Below the pieces are notes generated by a model. The model had not been told where the DNA came from and made no database searches. It was given only the letters and a program-made list of their open reading frames with translations. A program made the position numbers and the translations under genes. Shown here piece by piece: positions 18,481 to 27,025 of a stretch of 64,000 bases of DNA; the first letter of the stretch is position 1, and each line of letters begins with the position of its first letter. Source of the stretch: CBFHSF01 sp965658445 (GTDB lineage: Bacteria > Bacteroidota > Bacteroidia > Flavobacteriales > Schleiferiaceae); contig CBFHSF010000015.1 of assembly GCA_965658445.1 (NCBI GenBank), forward strand, positions 1 to 64,000. The letters run 5' to 3'.

Positions 18481-19825
18481 CTCCCAGAATTTTGTCCAAA
18501 AAAGAAACGGGCCAAATGGAATAATATTGGACGACTTTTACAACGGCTGCAATATTCCACAAGCTCATGGAAACAGATGTAGCAATGGCAGCTCCTAGAA
18601 TTCCATACATCGGAATGAGAATTCCATTGAGAACAATGTTTACCAGGGTGACCCAAAGCATTATTTTTTGCGAGTCTTTTTCCTTTCCCGTCATATTTAA
18701 AATGTAGAGCACGGGACCGCATAACGCATTGATTAATTGTCCTATTCCCAATATTCGCAAAGAGTCAATGGCCTCTGGATATTCAGGACCAAAGAGCTGC
18801 AACAAGAAATTGGGAAACACAAAAATGATCAGAGCCACAGGCATGGCCATCCAAAAGTTAATGACTCCAACTTGGCGGATGAGCTTTCTGAATTGCGTTT
18901 CTCCACCCTCCGAATGCAATTCGCTAATGGCAGGGGCCAAAAAGGAATTAATAGCAAACTGAGTAAATGTGATAAGAGTGCCAATTTTAAAAGCAATGCG
19001 GTAAATCCCAACGGACCGCTCGTCCATGATATATCCTATCATCAAAACATCCGTCCAAGAAATAATGTAAAACAAGGCACCGGAAACCAGCATAGGCAGA
19101 GCGACTTGATAAATCCCTTTCATGGAAACTGCATCTTCCAAGGGCTTGCCGATGATTTTCCTCTGTAGAGAGAAATACACTCCCCCACTGAGCAGAGAAA
19201 CTACTACCAGCGAAAGAACAAAGGCGTTCATGGGTAAAGAGAGCACACTCAAATCATTGGAAATCCCAAGATAGAGAACCCCCGACGCCAAGAGCAATAC
19301 CGTTCCGTTCTGAAAAATTGAAAACGCCACCATTTGCTTAAAACCGCGCATGGCTTCGATATTCAAAGTCAAAAACAAAAAGAAAGGCAACCCTAAGGCC
19401 GCTGACTGAAAGCTTAGAATTAAGGTATCTCCTCCTCCAAAAAAGGAGGCAACAAAGGGTGCTAAAATATATAGCCCTGTCCCCAACAAAAGTGACCATA
19501 CGAGGCCGTGAAGAACAATGCGTCGGTAGAGAAATCTAATTTTCCCAAAGTCTTCTGTAGATCGCCATTCTGAAAGAAACCTCACCAGAACACCATCCAG
19601 TCCCAAGCGTCCAAATGTCCCCAAAATCATCAAGGCCGTAAATGCCAATTCATAGGTTCCAAAAGATTCTGGACCCAATAGCTTCCCTGCAATAAAAGCA
19701 AATGCATACCCACTGAGGGCGCCCAATACTTTAAAGAGCAGCACAACGCCACTCCCCGAAAGCATGGACACCAAGCGGTTGTCTTGAGAAAGATTGGCAA
19801 TGATTTCTCTTGGAGATTTAGACAT
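18464..19825 (-). CDS. Polysaccharide flippase (Wzx/MATE-like, oligosaccharide flippase family)
   Basis: This 453-residue protein has 12-14 predicted TM helices. The early motif LLFKVLGALSGYAFAFIAGKLLGPESFGTYELA is typical of Wzx flippases (in parts: LGPESFGTYELA, ISWTDVLMIGYIMDERSVGIY). It would move undecaprenyl-linked repeat units across the inner membrane. It is the promoter-proximal gene of the minus-strand operon that runs to 15080. A TATTTTTG box at 19831-19838 ends only 5 nt before its ATG, but it has no good -33 element. Confidence 0.88.
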   Translation of the reverse strand: MSKSPREIIANLSQDNRLVSMLSGSGVVLLFKVLGALSGYAFAFIAGKLLGPESFGTYELAFTALMILGTFGRLGLDGVLVRFLSEWRSTEDFGKIRFLYRRIVLHGLVWSLLLGTGLYILAPFVASFFGGGDTLILSFQSAALGLPFFLFLTLNIEAMRGFKQMVAFSIFQNGTVLLLASGVLYLGISNDLSVLSLPMNAFVLSLVVVSLLSGGVYFSLQRKIIGKPLEDAVSMKGIYQVALPMLVSGALFYIISWTDVLMIGYIMDERSVGIYRIAFKIGTLITFTQFAINSFLAPAISELHSEGGETQFRKLIRQVGVINFWMAMPVALIIFVFPNFLLQLFGPEYPEAIDSLRILGIGQLINALCGPVLYILNMTGKEKDSQKIMLWVTLVNIVLNGILIPMYGILGAAIATSVSMSLWNIAAVVKVVQYYSIWPVSFLDKILGDESKG

Positions 19826-19898
19826 GGGCTCAAAAATAGCTTTTTACGGTATTGAGTTGATTCTTTATTTCTATTTTTATAGTCTACATATTCAATCC

Positions 19899-21050
19899 AT
19901 GGCTCCAAAAAAACTAACCATAGCCGTAAATACCCGCTGGCTTATTCCCAATAAATTAGCAGGAATGGGGTGGTTTACACATCACATTGTAAAGAGATGG
20001 GTTGCAGAACATCCAGAGGTTACCTTCCTCTTTATTTTTGATAGAGAATACGATGAGTCCTTTATCTATGGCCCCAACGTCATCCCTTATGTAGCCTATC
20101 CACAAGCGAGACACCCCATTCTATGGATGGCGTGGAATGAATTTTCTGTTCGATATTTTTTGAGCAAACACAAACCCGATGTCTATTTTTCGCCTGATGG
20201 ATTTGTTCCACTAAAAACCAAAATCCCTACGGTACCGGTCATTCACGACCTAAACTTTGAACACCACCCAGAGTGGATTCAAAAAAGCGTAGCCAATTAT
20301 TACCGCAAATACATGCCTGAATTTGCCAAGAAAGGCAAGCACGTCATAACCGTTTCTGAATACACTAAGTCGGATATTGTCGACAAATACCAAATCCCTG
20401 CAGAAAGAGTAGACGTGGTATACAATGGGCCACAGTCTTCCCTTGAACCCATGACCGCGGAAGAATCGCAAACCTTCCGAAAGTACATGACGGATGGAGT
20501 TGAGTACTTTTTGGTCTTGGGATCGGTTAACCCGAGAAAGAACATCAGTAGAATTTTTAAGGCCTTTGACGAATTCAAAAACCGAACAGGCCTTCCTCAT
20601 AAGCTGGTTGTCATTGGTGAACTCATGTATTGGCCAAAACAAATTGAAAACGCCTTTAACCGATTGGATCACAAGGACGACATTGCCTTTATGGGAAGAT
20701 GTCCAGAAAATGAGCTCAATCAATGGTTGGCCTCTGCAATGGCCTTGTTTTTCCCCAGTTTGTTTGAAGGCTTTGGAATTCCAATTATTGAAGCCTTTGC
20801 GGCGGAGACCCCAGTGATTACCAGCTCGGTGAGTTCTATGCCAGAGGTGGCTGGAGATGCTGCACTTTACGTAGATCCCTACAACTTAGAGGATATGACC
20901 AGTGCCTTGACTACCATGGCCTTAGAACCCGAGGTAAGAAGTGATTTTATTGCCAAGGGAAAAATTCAAAGAGAGCGCTTTTCGTGGGACGCCTCCGCGG
21001 AAAAGGCTTGGGACATTTTGATGAAAGTAATTGATGGGGCTGATTCTTAA
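19899..21050 (+). CDS. GT4-family glycosyltransferase
   Basis: This protein (383 residues from ATG 19899) is a retaining GT-B glycosyltransferase. The N-terminal domain begins KKLTIAVNTRWLIPNKLAGM. The C-terminal domain shows LGSVNPRKNISRIFKAF (nucleotide-sugar binding) and PSLFEGFGIPIIEAFA, which carries the E-x7-E motif. The extended start at 19794 would overlap the divergent flippase gene, so it is rejected. Because it diverges from the flippase operon, it probably contributes a sugar to the same surface polysaccharide. The sugar donor is unknown. It overlaps rnhB by 17 bp. Confidence 0.88.
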   Translation: MAPKKLTIAVNTRWLIPNKLAGMGWFTHHIVKRWVAEHPEVTFLFIFDREYDESFIYGPNVIPYVAYPQARHPILWMAWNEFSVRYFLSKHKPDVYFSPDGFVPLKTKIPTVPVIHDLNFEHHPEWIQKSVANYYRKYMPEFAKKGKHVITVSEYTKSDIVDKYQIPAERVDVVYNGPQSSLEPMTAEESQTFRKYMTDGVEYFLVLGSVNPRKNISRIFKAFDEFKNRTGLPHKLVVIGELMYWPKQIENAFNRLDHKDDIAFMGRCPENELNQWLASAMALFFPSLFEGFGIPIIEAFAAETPVITSSVSSMPEVAGDAALYVDPYNLEDMTSALTTMALEPEVRSDFIAKGKIQRERFSWDASAEKAWDILMKVIDGADS

Positions 21051-21636
21051 TCATTCTGGAAAAGCCCTAGAGGCTGGATGCGATGAGGCAGGAAGAGGTT
21101 GCTTGGCGGGCCCTGTAGTGGCGGGAGCAGTCATTCTCCCATCAGATTTTCAATCTGATCTCTTGGACGACTCCAAGAAACTCAACGAGAAAACGCGAGA
21201 TATTCTTCGTCCTATCATTGAAAAAGAAGCTTTAGCTTGGGGTATAGGAATCGTTTCTCCTCAAGAAATTGATGAAATCAACATTCTCAACGCGAGTTTT
21301 CTGGCCATGCATAGAGCCCTTGACCAAATGAGTCAATCTCCAGAATACTTATTGATTGACGGCAATCGTTTTAATCCCTACAAGGAGGTTCCCTATGAAT
21401 GCATGATCAAGGGAGACGGTCGCTTTTTAAGCATTGCAGCGGCCAGTATTTTGGCCAAGACCGAAAGGGATGCCATCATGAAAGAACTGGGAACTGAATT
21501 TCCCGAATATGGCTGGGGCGGAAACAAGGGATACCCCACTCCACCCCATAGAAAGGCGATTGCAGAATACGGCCCCACTCCGCACCACAGAATGAGTTTT
21601 CAACTTTTGCCCTCACAATTAACGCTAGATCTTTAA
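21034..21636 (+). CDS. rnhB: Ribonuclease HII
   Basis: RNase HII removes ribonucleotides and RNA primers from DNA-RNA duplexes. The 200-residue protein has the typical size. It has the signature AGCDEAGRGCLAGPVVAGAV, which contains the DEAGRG catalytic Asp/Glu. The other conserved Asp residues are in LDDSKKLNEKTR and LLIDGNRF, and KGDGRFLSIAAASILAKTERD is the conserved C-terminal part. I chose ATG 21034 over TTG 21031. The 17-bp overlap with the glycosyltransferase gene suggests translational coupling. Confidence 0.95.
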   Translation: MGLILNHSGKALEAGCDEAGRGCLAGPVVAGAVILPSDFQSDLLDDSKKLNEKTRDILRPIIEKEALAWGIGIVSPQEIDEINILNASFLAMHRALDQMSQSPEYLLIDGNRFNPYKEVPYECMIKGDGRFLSIAAASILAKTERDAIMKELGTEFPEYGWGGNKGYPTPPHRKAIAEYGPTPHHRMSFQLLPSQLTLDL

Positions 21637-21662
21637 ATACGGATAGACAATGTTTACTTTTG
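21632..21662 (+). promoter_or_regulatory. Candidate promoter for the 862-residue lipoprotein gene
   Basis: TACTTTTG at 21655-21662 matches the Bacteroidota -7 box exactly. TTTA at 21632-21635, spaced 19 nt, is one base from the -33 TTTG. The box covers an alternative ATG at 21650, which supports translation from ATG 21692 instead. Confidence 0.5.
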
Positions 21663-21691
21663 AAATTTCCAAATCCATCACTCCTTTCCCC

Positions 21692-24280
21692 ATGAGGTAT
21701 TTAGCATTTTTCCTGCTCTCCCTTGTCATTATCTCCTGTTCTCCATCCGATGGAGAGATCAGCGAATTGGCGGAAGCCATACCCATGACTTCGCCAGTTA
21801 TTGTAAGGGTTAATGACCTAGACAATGCCATTGACAGTTGGGAAACTTCAGAGGTCACCCAATCTCTGGACACACTCTCCGGATTTTCCCAATTTATGCA
21901 ACAAGTAGAAGGCATCAAAAATTGGATGAACCAAGCCGGTGTGGAAGGAAAGGAACCCATTTGGTTGGCCGCACAATTGTCCGGCGCCAAGGAGTACCAA
22001 TGGATGTGGGTTTTGAGAGATCCCTCGGAGGGAGGTATGATTTCTCTCCTGCCAGAGGCTACCGAGGTAAGGGTATATTCCAAGGTGAGCATTGTGAGTT
22101 TCCAATACAAAGAAAACACGTGGTACGCCGCATCCTCTCGAGGTGTGGTTATGGCGTCTCCTGCGCAATCTCTAATTGAGGCGGGCATTCGTCAGCTGCA
22201 ATCTGAGTTTTCCATGCTGCAGAACAACTTTTTCATCACCATAGAAAAGACGGCCAACCGCAAGGATCTCTTCAATGTGTTTATTCAAAATCAACAGTTT
22301 CCAGATTTATTAAAGACGACTTTCCCACAGACGCGTCCCGATTGGATTGAAGTTTCATCACCATGGGTGGGACTGGATGCCACAGTAGAAGCCAATCAAA
22401 TGATATTGAATGGATTGGCCCTTCATCCCGATACTTTCGGAGGATATCTTTCTGTGTTTTCCGATTTGTCTAAGGGAAACTTCGAGGCCCCTTCCATTCT
22501 GCCCAATCATGTAGCTCTCTGGGTGGGTATGAGTATTGAAGACGGAGAAGATTTTTACGACGCACGCGTTCAATTCCTAAAAAAGTGGAAGAAGCACCGT
22601 GCCCAACAATTGGGTTTGGGCGACCTCGGCATCAATCCCAAGGTGGACATCTACCCCTTTATTGACGATGAAATGGGGGTGTTCTACCTTCAGAACGGTC
22701 AATCCGATTTGGCTCAGACCAAAATTGGATACATCAAGTGCAACGGAGTTGAAGACAGGAATGCACTTATTGAATTTCTTTCGGATCCCACTCCCGAAAA
22801 TTATCGCGATCACCTGATTTACCCCGCCTCTCAAAAAGGCGCCTTCCCTCTCATTTTCGGAAGGTTATTTAAGGGGTTTGATAAACCCTATCTCGTCTCC
22901 ATGGGCTCCTATGTTCTGTTTGCGGACAATCCGCTTTCTCTAAAGTCTGCCATCAACGATATCTCTGCGGGAAAGACACTTTCTCAGAATCCACAGTTTG
23001 AGCAATACATGGCTCAATATCCGAGTTCAGGACATCTCTTTGCTTTGGCTAAAAACCCAGAGGCGCTCAGTCTCCTTGATAAAATCCTAAGCCTGGAGGC
23101 CACCGCGGAAGCCAAGTCAAAAAACAAATCTCTTGAGAAAATCACTTGGGCAGGAATTCACCTAGTCAACAAAAGCGAAGTGAGTTATTTGCAGTCCATC
23201 ATCACCTACCAAGAGGAGCGCAAAGAAGAAGCTCGTCAAATGTGGTCCATGCGATTGGAATCTCCCATGATTGGCAAGCCTCACTTGGTTAAAAACCACT
23301 ACACTCAGAAAAATGAAATCTTGGTTCAGGACAACAATTACGTGGTTTACCTCATTGATGGCAAGGGAAAAATTCTTTGGACCAAAGCCCTAGAAGATGC
23401 CATCCTTGGTGAAGTTCATCAAGTGGATTTGTACAAAAACAACAAACTGCAGTTGGTCTTTAACACCAAAAAACGACTTTGGGTGTTGGACAGACTGGGG
23501 CGTGATGTAGAAAATTTCCCCATCATCCTTCCCACTCAAAGCACCGCTCCCATGGCCGTCTTTGACTATGACAGAACCCGTAATTACCGATTCATTGTAC
23601 CCTCCGGTGGAAATCTCTTCAACTACAACAAAGACGGGGAAGCCGTCAGCGGTTGGGTATTCGAAGCCATGTCCTCAGACATAAAACACGCACCGGAACA
23701 CTTTGCCGTTAAGGGAAGAGACTTCATTCTTGTTTCTGCTTCTGACGGAAATGTAAAATTCATAGATCGCCGTGGACAATCTCGAGTAGACCTTGGTGGA
23801 AAGATTCCACTTTCAGAAAACCCCTGGTTTTTCGTCAACAAAGACCAACAGCCAAGAGTTGTAACGGTTAGCGACAATGCGACACTCGTATCGGTTTTCC
23901 TCAATGGCACTTTGGACGAAACCGACTTGGGATTTGACGAAACAGAAAAAATCACCTTTAGCTATGACGGTCAATCGTATGTGTTTTTGGAAGGTCCTAC
24001 TCTGGCAGTTCGAGATGAGCTTTCGCCCTTCTCCATAGAATTGGAAGGAACTCCTGTGGCGGGCCCCTATTCCTTCACCTCCAAAGGCAAAAAAGTCTAT
24101 GCGGTTACCACAGAGTCTCCAGACAGAGTCTACCTGGTAAATCATGAAGGTAAAGTCGTGGACGGATTCCCAATCTTTGGAAATACCGCCGTTACACTAG
24201 GTCCCCTCAATCAAAAAACAATTCCTGTATTATTGGTGGGAACCGGAGATGGGACGCTGATGGCTTACTCAATCCGATAG
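21692..24280 (+). CDS. Large lipoprotein with propeller-like C-terminal half, unknown function
   Basis: I do not recognise a named family. From ATG 21692 the protein (862 residues) begins with a lipoprotein signal, MRYLAFFLLSLVIISC, so it is lipidated at C16. The N-terminal half (about 30-450) is mixed alpha/beta with repeated motifs about placing residues in inequality (TSPVIVRVNDLDNAID, LPNHVALWVGMSIEDGEDF, GSYVLFADNPLSLKSAIND), a pattern like DUF3352-type proteins. The C-terminal half (about 530-862) holds repeated strands such as VVYLIDGKGKILW, LWVLDRLGRDVENFPI, VYLVNHEGKVVDGFPIFG, typical of a PQQ/WD-like beta-propeller. It is probably envelope-facing. It follows rnhB by 55 bp but has its own candidate promoter. 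Confidence 0.75.
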   Translation: MRYLAFFLLSLVIISCSPSDGEISELAEAIPMTSPVIVRVNDLDNAIDSWETSEVTQSLDTLSGFSQFMQQVEGIKNWMNQAGVEGKEPIWLAAQLSGAKEYQWMWVLRDPSEGGMISLLPEATEVRVYSKVSIVSFQYKENTWYAASSRGVVMASPAQSLIEAGIRQLQSEFSMLQNNFFITIEKTANRKDLFNVFIQNQQFPDLLKTTFPQTRPDWIEVSSPWVGLDATVEANQMILNGLALHPDTFGGYLSVFSDLSKGNFEAPSILPNHVALWVGMSIEDGEDFYDARVQFLKKWKKHRAQQLGLGDLGINPKVDIYPFIDDEMGVFYLQNGQSDLAQTKIGYIKCNGVEDRNALIEFLSDPTPENYRDHLIYPASQKGAFPLIFGRLFKGFDKPYLVSMGSYVLFADNPLSLKSAINDISAGKTLSQNPQFEQYMAQYPSSGHLFALAKNPEALSLLDKILSLEATAEAKSKNKSLEKITWAGIHLVNKSEVSYLQSIITYQEERKEEARQMWSMRLESPMIGKPHLVKNHYTQKNEILVQDNNYVVYLIDGKGKILWTKALEDAILGEVHQVDLYKNNKLQLVFNTKKRLWVLDRLGRDVENFPIILPTQSTAPMAVFDYDRTRNYRFIVPSGGNLFNYNKDGEAVSGWVFEAMSSDIKHAPEHFAVKGRDFILVSASDGNVKFIDRRGQSRVDLGGKIPLSENPWFFVNKDQQPRVVTVSDNATLVSVFLNGTLDETDLGFDETEKITFSYDGQSYVFLEGPTLAVRDELSPFSIELEGTPVAGPYSFTSKGKKVYAVTTESPDRVYLVNHEGKVVDGFPIFGNTAVTLGPLNQKTIPVLLVGTGDGTLMAYSIR

Positions 24281-24315
24281 TTTACTCATTGAGTAAAGGA
24301 ATTCTTTCAAAGAAT
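24281..24315 (+). terminator. Two tandem perfect palindromes after the lipoprotein gene
   Basis: TTTACTCA-T-TGAGTAAA (24281-24297) is followed by ATTCTTT-C-AAAGAAT (24301-24315). Both are perfect inverted repeats with one-base centres directly after the stop codon. They are AT-rich and lack a T tract, so terminator function is weakly supported. Dimeric regulator sites are an alternative. Confidence 0.35.
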
Positions 24316-24347
24316 ACATAGATTGTTCATGCAAAACGACCTAACCT

Positions 24348-24959
24348 ATGTATCTCTCGTTCAAAAACTCATGTAAAAGCCTGGGGTTTTTGTGTTTTTC
24401 ACTGTTGATTTCTATATCGGCAAAAGCGCAATACGACAGGCAATACTACATTGATTTTGGCGCTCAATTCTTTATGGATGAGGACATCAAATATCAAGAC
24501 CTCATCATATCCAAAAGGGTTAACTTCAATTCAACCTTTGGAGATTACTATTCTCTAAACAGCAAGAACAAAATAGGATATGGTCTGGGCATAGGAGCTA
24601 CACGACTGATTGAAAACCCAGTAGACCCTTCGGATCCAAAGTTTGATTACGAGAGGAGGACGAGAATTTCCCTCAACTTCTTGGTACACGCCAATTACAA
24701 ATACGCCATCATGAAAAAAGCGCATGGGGCCACGTATTTTAATGCAGAAGGGTTTCTTTGTTTGGATAGTTTCCAAGTACCTAACCTCAACCCGGGGTTC
24801 AATCTTGGGTTTTCTTATGAGGGTATTGCCAGTCATAAATTCTTCTGGGAAATCACCGCCTACATTGGTTACACCCATGCCAGAAAGGACGTGAGTACCT
24901 TGGGAGGAAGAACCTTTGGCCTCAAGGTGGGGTTGGTAAGACGACCCGGAAGATTCTAG
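24348..24959 (+). CDS. Secreted protein, probable small outer membrane beta-barrel
   Basis: This 203-residue protein has an N-terminal signal (NSCKSLGFLCFSLLISISAKAQ, cleaved after AKA). The mature part alternates polar and aromatic strands (YDRQYYIDFGAQFF, KIGYGLGIGATRLI, TRISLNFLVHANYKYA, FNLGFSYEGIASHKF, FGLKVGLVRRPGRF), as in small porin-like barrels. Function is unknown. The start ATG lies within one arm of a 7-bp inverted repeat (TACATAG 24315-24321 with CTATGTA 24346-24352), which might hide it in the mRNA. It converges on the glucosaminidase gene. Confidence 0.7.
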   Translation: MYLSFKNSCKSLGFLCFSLLISISAKAQYDRQYYIDFGAQFFMDEDIKYQDLIISKRVNFNSTFGDYYSLNSKNKIGYGLGIGATRLIENPVDPSDPKFDYERRTRISLNFLVHANYKYAIMKKAHGATYFNAEGFLCLDSFQVPNLNPGFNLGFSYEGIASHKFFWEITAYIGYTHARKDVSTLGGRTFGLKVGLVRRPGRF

Positions 24960-24977
24960 GTCTTTTCCCCTAGAGTT

Positions 24978-25892
24978 CTAAAATATCCACAAGAACTTTT
25001 TGCCGATGGTTCTGCGCAGGTGCATCTTCTGCCCAATAACGGGCTGACTTCCCGGAGACATCAGATTTTTCTTGTAGAGGTACTCAATGCGCATTCCAAA
25101 TTTTTGAGCGATGGAGTACATAGTATCCCCTGCCTTTACGGTGTAATACTTCTCGTAGCCCTTTCTATTTTTTCTCTCAATAAAGAGTTTATCACCAGTA
25201 TTCAACGGATCGTCCCATCTCAGGTCATTGTACTCCAAAAGGTCCTCCACGTCCATTTCAAATTCTAGGGCGATGCTCTCATACGTATCGTCCTCTTGAA
25301 CTTCTATGTACTCCAAGTCCGACTGATGAATCATCACCACGTGCTTGAACAAATCGGGGTTCTCGTCCCAGTTTTCTAAACGATCAAATTGATGCAAGTT
25401 GTAGCGTTCAATAAGGTCTATCAATCGATTGGCGTATTGCTTATTGGTGGCATAACCGGCTTTCTTGAGTCCCTTTGCCCAACCTTTGTAATCGTCCGGC
25501 TCCAACTCAAAGAGAAAGGCATATCGAGAACGGGTGGTCAAAAACAAACTGTGGTCGCGGTACGAATCTTCGGGATCGTCATACGCTCTAAAGCACTCTC
25601 CCTTTTTGTCGTCGTCGTGGTAGACCTTATCTCCATTCCAACCCGTGTGACATTTGATGCCAAAGTGATTGTTGGATTTGCTGGCGAGCTCGGACTGTCC
25701 ACCTCCAGATTCAAGAATTCCCTGTGCAAGGGTAATGGAAGCTGGAATGCCGTACTGCCGCATTTCTTCAATGGCAATGTCTTTGAATCGCTCTATGTAG
25801 GCGTAGTTATCTCTCTGGGCTTTCGCCGAGGTGTTGATACTCAGGAAAAGTATCAGGAAAAGAATGGGAGAATAGTTTTTTAAGGTAGTCAA
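24978..25892 (-). CDS. Secreted glucosaminidase with two LysM domains
   Basis: This 304-residue protein has a signal peptide (NYSPILFLILFLSINTSAKAQ). A glucosaminidase domain (FlgJ/LYZ2 type, about 28-165) shows ITLAQGILESGGGQSELA with the catalytic Glu, and NNHFGIKCH. Two LysM peptidoglycan-binding domains follow, one around 207-257 (EVQEDDTYESIALEF) and one around 259-300 (YTVKAGDTMYSIAQKFG). It cleaves beta-1,4 linkages in peptidoglycan in the periplasm. The start is TTG at 25892, as there is no in-frame ATG before the domain. Its first 86 bp overlap the 3' end of the deaminase gene in a different frame. Confidence 0.9.
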   Translation of the reverse strand: MTTLKNYSPILFLILFLSINTSAKAQRDNYAYIERFKDIAIEEMRQYGIPASITLAQGILESGGGQSELASKSNNHFGIKCHTGWNGDKVYHDDDKKGECFRAYDDPEDSYRDHSLFLTTRSRYAFLFELEPDDYKGWAKGLKKAGYATNKQYANRLIDLIERYNLHQFDRLENWDENPDLFKHVVMIHQSDLEYIEVQEDDTYESIALEFEMDVEDLLEYNDLRWDDPLNTGDKLFIERKNRKGYEKYYTVKAGDTMYSIAQKFGMRIEYLYKKNLMSPGSQPVIGQKMHLRRTIGKKFLWIF

Positions 25893-26802
25893 GGGATTGG
25901 GATTTTAAAGCTTTTTGGACACCCATTCCTCCAAACAAACCTCCTGTGTGCCAAAACACAAGGGTTGCCTCACGAGGAATTTCCTTCCATTTCTTGGAGA
26001 GGGCCCACATGCTCTTTCCCGTGTAAATGGGATCGAGCGGTATTCCCGTCTCAGTGTAGAACTGATTGATAAAACGAATTAACTCTGGGGTTATTTTTCC
26101 AAAACCGCCCAGGTGGTCATCGTTCCACCAATCAATTTGCTCAAAGGTACTTTTAGCGAGTTCAGAAGATAGCTGAGAATTCAAAAAGTTTTCCACGGTG
26201 GGTTTTAGATAACTTGCTCCCTTCAGCGCAGAAACTCCGAGGATTCGGGTTGAACTCCAACCCAGATTGGCTACCCCAATAGCCATTCCAGTAAGTGTGG
26301 TCGCCGTTCCAATAGAAGTCATCAAATAATCGGGAGCAAAGGGCAACTCGCTCACCATTTCTGAAGTTCCCAAAAGTCCTGACTCCCCTTCACCTCCCAT
26401 TGGAATGAGGATTTCATCTTCCGATGCCACCTTAGGAGCATTCTGTCTTCCCACGGGAACCAATTCCATACCCCACTGATGACACATCCAAGTGGTGTAG
26501 GTAGTTCGTTCTTCAGGATTGAGGGTTAGGTATCCTCGAGTCCTAACACTGTTCAAGTGACCCCAATACGCCAAAGCCAAAAGGTGATTGGAATACCCTC
26601 CTCCCACACTGGCCCAAACTTTTGTGCGGTCTGAATTGTTATCAATCCACCCCTTGAGCTTTCTCCACTTGTTGCCACTGATATAGGGATCAATGAGGTC
26701 ATCTCTTTTGATCCAGAGAGAGGCCCCTTCCCCTTTTGCCCAAAAAGGCCTCACTTCCTGAAGAGGACTGGGAATATTCTGGTCAATGTCTTTGGAACTC
26801 AT
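25807..26802 (-). CDS. PLP-dependent ACC deaminase / D-cysteine desulfhydrase family protein
   Basis: This 331-residue protein (from ATG 26802) belongs to the fold-type II PLP family. The PLP Lys is in DLIDPYISGNKWRKL, and the family motifs WASVGGGYSNHLLALA and MTSIGTATTLTGMAIG follow. FWHTGGLFGG near the C-terminus is the conserved end. Family members deaminate 1-aminocyclopropane-1-carboxylate or desulfhydrate D-cysteine; the substrate cannot be read from sequence. About 35 residues extend beyond the usual end and overlap the glucosaminidase start by 86 bp. This may be a real overlap or the result of a 3' frameshift. An upstream extension to 26973 would overlap the DUF5522 gene and is rejected. 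Confidence 0.85.
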   Translation of the reverse strand: MSSKDIDQNIPSPLQEVRPFWAKGEGASLWIKRDDLIDPYISGNKWRKLKGWIDNNSDRTKVWASVGGGYSNHLLALAYWGHLNSVRTRGYLTLNPEERTTYTTWMCHQWGMELVPVGRQNAPKVASEDEILIPMGGEGESGLLGTSEMVSELPFAPDYLMTSIGTATTLTGMAIGVANLGWSSTRILGVSALKGASYLKPTVENFLNSQLSSELAKSTFEQIDWWNDDHLGGFGKITPELIRFINQFYTETGIPLDPIYTGKSMWALSKKWKEIPREATLVFWHTGGLFGGMGVQKALKSQSLDYLKKLFSHSFPDTFPEYQHLGESPER

Positions 26803-26813
26803 TGGGGTTTCAT

Positions 26814-26844
26814 TTTGTGAGGTCAAGGTAAAAAACGAAATTTG
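26814..26844 (+). promoter_or_regulatory. Candidate promoter for the DUF5522-hutU operon
   Basis: TTTG at 26814-26817 is followed after exactly 19 nt by GAAATTTG (26837-26844), one base from TAnnTTTG. Transcription would start about at 26851, the A of the next ATG, giving a leaderless mRNA. Confidence 0.55.
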
Positions 26845-26850
26845 CGCCGC

Positions 26851-27021
26851 ATGCAAAATTCCAACAAAGAACTCAAAGAAGAGGATTTCTACAAAACTCC
26901 GGAGGGCTACATAGTCTTCACCGAAGTGTACCACAAGAAACGTGGGTATTGTTGCCAGAGTGGTTGCAAGCACTGTCCCTATGGCTACAACAAGGCCACT
27001 GGGCGATTTGATAAAAAATAA
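26851..27021 (+). CDS. DUF5522-type small Cys-rich protein
   Basis: This 56-residue gene is short and easily missed. The ATG at 26851 opens a frame ending at TAA 27019-27021. The protein starts MQNSNKELKEEDFYKTPEGY and ends RFDKK. The core KKRGYCCQSGCKHCPYGY has four Cys and a His spaced like a small metal- or cluster-binding site, matching the conserved DUF5522 family of Bacteroidota. Function is unknown. hutU starts 4 bp downstream, so the two are cotranscribed. It diverges from the deaminase gene with a 48-bp intergenic region that holds the candidate promoter. Confidence 0.85.
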   Translation: MQNSNKELKEEDFYKTPEGYIVFTEVYHKKRGYCCQSGCKHCPYGYNKATGRFDKK

Positions 27022-27025
27022 GACG

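Noticed and set aside
19831..19838. TATTTTTG box just before the flippase ATG
   Set aside because: No -33 element at an allowed distance and only 5 nt to the ATG.
26942..27025. Upstream extension of hutU
   Set aside because: It overlaps the DUF5522 gene and lacks similarity to urocanases; ATG 27026 is better.
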